A stretch of DNA of 7,945 nt from a bacterium. Lineage in GTDB: Bacteria; BMS3Abin14. The position numbers were made by a program, and so were the translations under genes. The notes under the pieces are model-generated. The model was not told where the DNA came from. It was given only the letters and a program-made list of their open reading frames with translations, and did not search any database. The stretch is taken from the NCBI GenBank assembly GCA_022865845.1, contig JALHUC010000044.1:1-7945 (forward strand), in the 5' to 3' direction. Position 1 is the stretch's first letter. Every line of letters begins with the position of its first letter. Below are positions 7,467-7,945 of this stretch, piece after piece.

Positions 7467-7485
7467 TCAGTGATCGGTGATCGGT
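7462..7485 (-). repeat. Inverted copy of the ACCGATY heptamer array, overlapping the mobB stop
   Basis: The 24 bases 7462-7485 match the reverse complement of 3014-3037 at 22 positions (differences at the 8th and 18th). The array includes the mobB stop codon, just as its partner ends on the base before the uvrB start. A transcript covering uvrB-uvrC-mobB would carry complementary ends. Confidence 0.65.
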
Positions 7486-7490
7486 AACAT

Positions 7491-7532
7491 CACAATCAGA
7501 CCTCAAACATCAAACCCCAGACCTCAAACGTT
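7491..7532 (+). repeat. Period-7 tandem repeat, AGACCTC/AAACATC type, about 6 units
   Basis: Units are CACAATC, AGACCTC, AAACATC, AAACCCC, AGACCTC and AAACGTT. A 12-bp direct repeat, CAGACCTCAAAC, occurs at 7497-7508 and 7518-7529, 21 bases (three periods) apart. This is another heptamer family, unrelated in sequence to the ones before uvrB. Confidence 0.6.
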
Positions 7533-7551
7533 TTTTGATTTCAAAATCGTT
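7527..7551 (+). terminator. Weak AT-rich hairpin after mobB, possible terminator
   Basis: AACG (7527-7530) pairs with CGTT (7548-7551), and TTTTGA (7533-7538) with TCAAAA (7541-7546), across a small internal loop. The stem is AT-rich and no T-run follows it; the T-run lies in its left arm. It is the only terminator candidate between mobB and the lipoprotein gene, and a weak one. Confidence 0.25.
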
Positions 7552-7559
7552 ATTCCCCC

Positions 7560-7588
7560 TTGACAAGAGTGGTAAATCTGCCGAAAAT
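7560..7588 (+). promoter_or_regulatory. Likely sigma70 promoter for the lipoprotein gene
   Basis: A perfect -35 hexamer TTGACA (7560-7565) is followed after 17 bp by GAAAAT (7583-7588), which matches the -10 consensus at four of six positions. The pair lies about 40 bases before the GTG start at 7630, leaving a short leader that carries the ribosome site. This implies that the lipoprotein is transcribed separately from mobB. Confidence 0.5.
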
Positions 7589-7629
7589 GACACGGAATTT
7601 TGCATCTGTGTCTTTCAAGGAGGTGGAGA

Positions 7630-7945
7630 GTGAAATCGAGGGGAGTGTTTGTCGCGATCTTTGCGGCCATATTCCTGTTTTCCGTGGCCGGATGCGCCAC
7701 CACGGACGGGTCCAACAGCGGCTGGGTCGTTGTCGACCCACCTTCCTCATCACCTCCTCCAAGGGCCGAAAAACAGCCGCCTCCTCCGCCTCCCAGGTAC
7801 AACGAAAACAAAGGCCAACAGGAATCGGCACAGAATCACCTTCGAAGCGCTTATCGGTTCCTTCAGAAGAACAAACCTGACCACGCCATACGCGAACTGG
7901 AAAAAGCCAGGAGAAAGATGGGGCCCAATTACTGGTTCTACTACT
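7630..7945 (+). CDS. Putative TPR-like lipoprotein, 3' end cut by window edge
   Basis: A strong ribosome site, AAGGAGGT (7617-7624), lies 5 bases before GTG 7630, and the frame stays open to the window end (105 full codons seen). Residues 1-21 form a lipoprotein signal peptide: basic KSR, a hydrophobic core, then the lipobox VAGC with Cys22 as the lipid-attachment site. A serine- and proline-rich linker follows (about 37-56, with six consecutive prolines at 50-55). From about residue 64 a helical region begins (AYRFLQKNKPDHAIRELEKA, 74-93) that looks like one TPR unit, with a second probably starting at NYWFYY. Asp at +2 is absent (Ala23), so by the E. coli rule it would go to the outer membrane. 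I do not recognise a specific family; it may be a scaffold or assembly factor, and its partners are unknown. Confidence 0.75.
   Translation, partial: MKSRGVFVAIFAAIFLFSVAGCATTDGSNSGWVVVDPPSSSPPPRAEKQPPPPPPRYNENKGQQESAQNHLRSAYRFLQKNKPDHAIRELEKARRKMGPNYWFYY

Noticed and set aside
7560..7880. 106-codon forward frame overlapping the lipoprotein
   Set aside because: It starts inside the promoter region and lacks a ribosome site; the overlapping GTG frame has a strong site, a signal peptide and a lipobox.

Overview
The window looks like part of a chromosome from a Gram-negative (diderm) bacterium of moderate GC content. Two proteins carry export signals: a small protein with a signal peptide and a lipoprotein. 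The protein sequences and the repeat-rich spacers suggest a Desulfobacterota (former Deltaproteobacteria) type of organism. That placement is an impression from the sequence and was not tested by a search.

Layout, all genes on the + strand. (1) 1-1998: the end of a branched-chain amino acid ABC transporter operon, with livM (permease, cut at its 5' end by the window edge) overlapping livG (ATPase). The livF gene that usually follows is not in the window. (2) 1999-2394: a non-coding stretch with a tight series of five hairpins (about 2094-2259), bracketed by short period-7 repeats in opposite orientation. (3) 2395-2698: a small secreted protein with a calcium-loop-like Asp motif. Its signal peptide and body lie in different frames, joined at a run of eight T. 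A perfect 14-bp hairpin covers its stop codon. (4) 2699-3037: a mosaic of short tandem repeats, mostly heptamers plus one octamer family, running up to the next start codon. (5) 3038-7466: a tightly coupled cluster of uvrB, uvrC (nucleotide excision repair) and mobB (molybdenum cofactor), with 4-bp gene overlaps. (6) 7467-7629: more heptamer repeats, a weak hairpin and a good promoter candidate. (7) 7630-end: the start of a lipoprotein with a proline-rich linker and a TPR-like helical region.

UvrB and UvrC act together: UvrB verifies a lesion delivered by UvrA, and UvrC makes the two incisions. MobB is functionally unrelated and probably shares only the transcript. LivM and LivG would work with LivH, LivF and a periplasmic binding protein encoded elsewhere.

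The genes are conventional. The unusual part is the spacer DNA. Both spacers carry period-7 tandem repeats of several unrelated consensus sequences. One family (ACCGATY) ends exactly at the uvrB start codon, and its reverse complement begins at the mobB stop codon, so the whole three-gene block is bracketed by an inverted repeat. I see no new enzymatic system. The repeats and the five-hairpin element are the parts worth following up.
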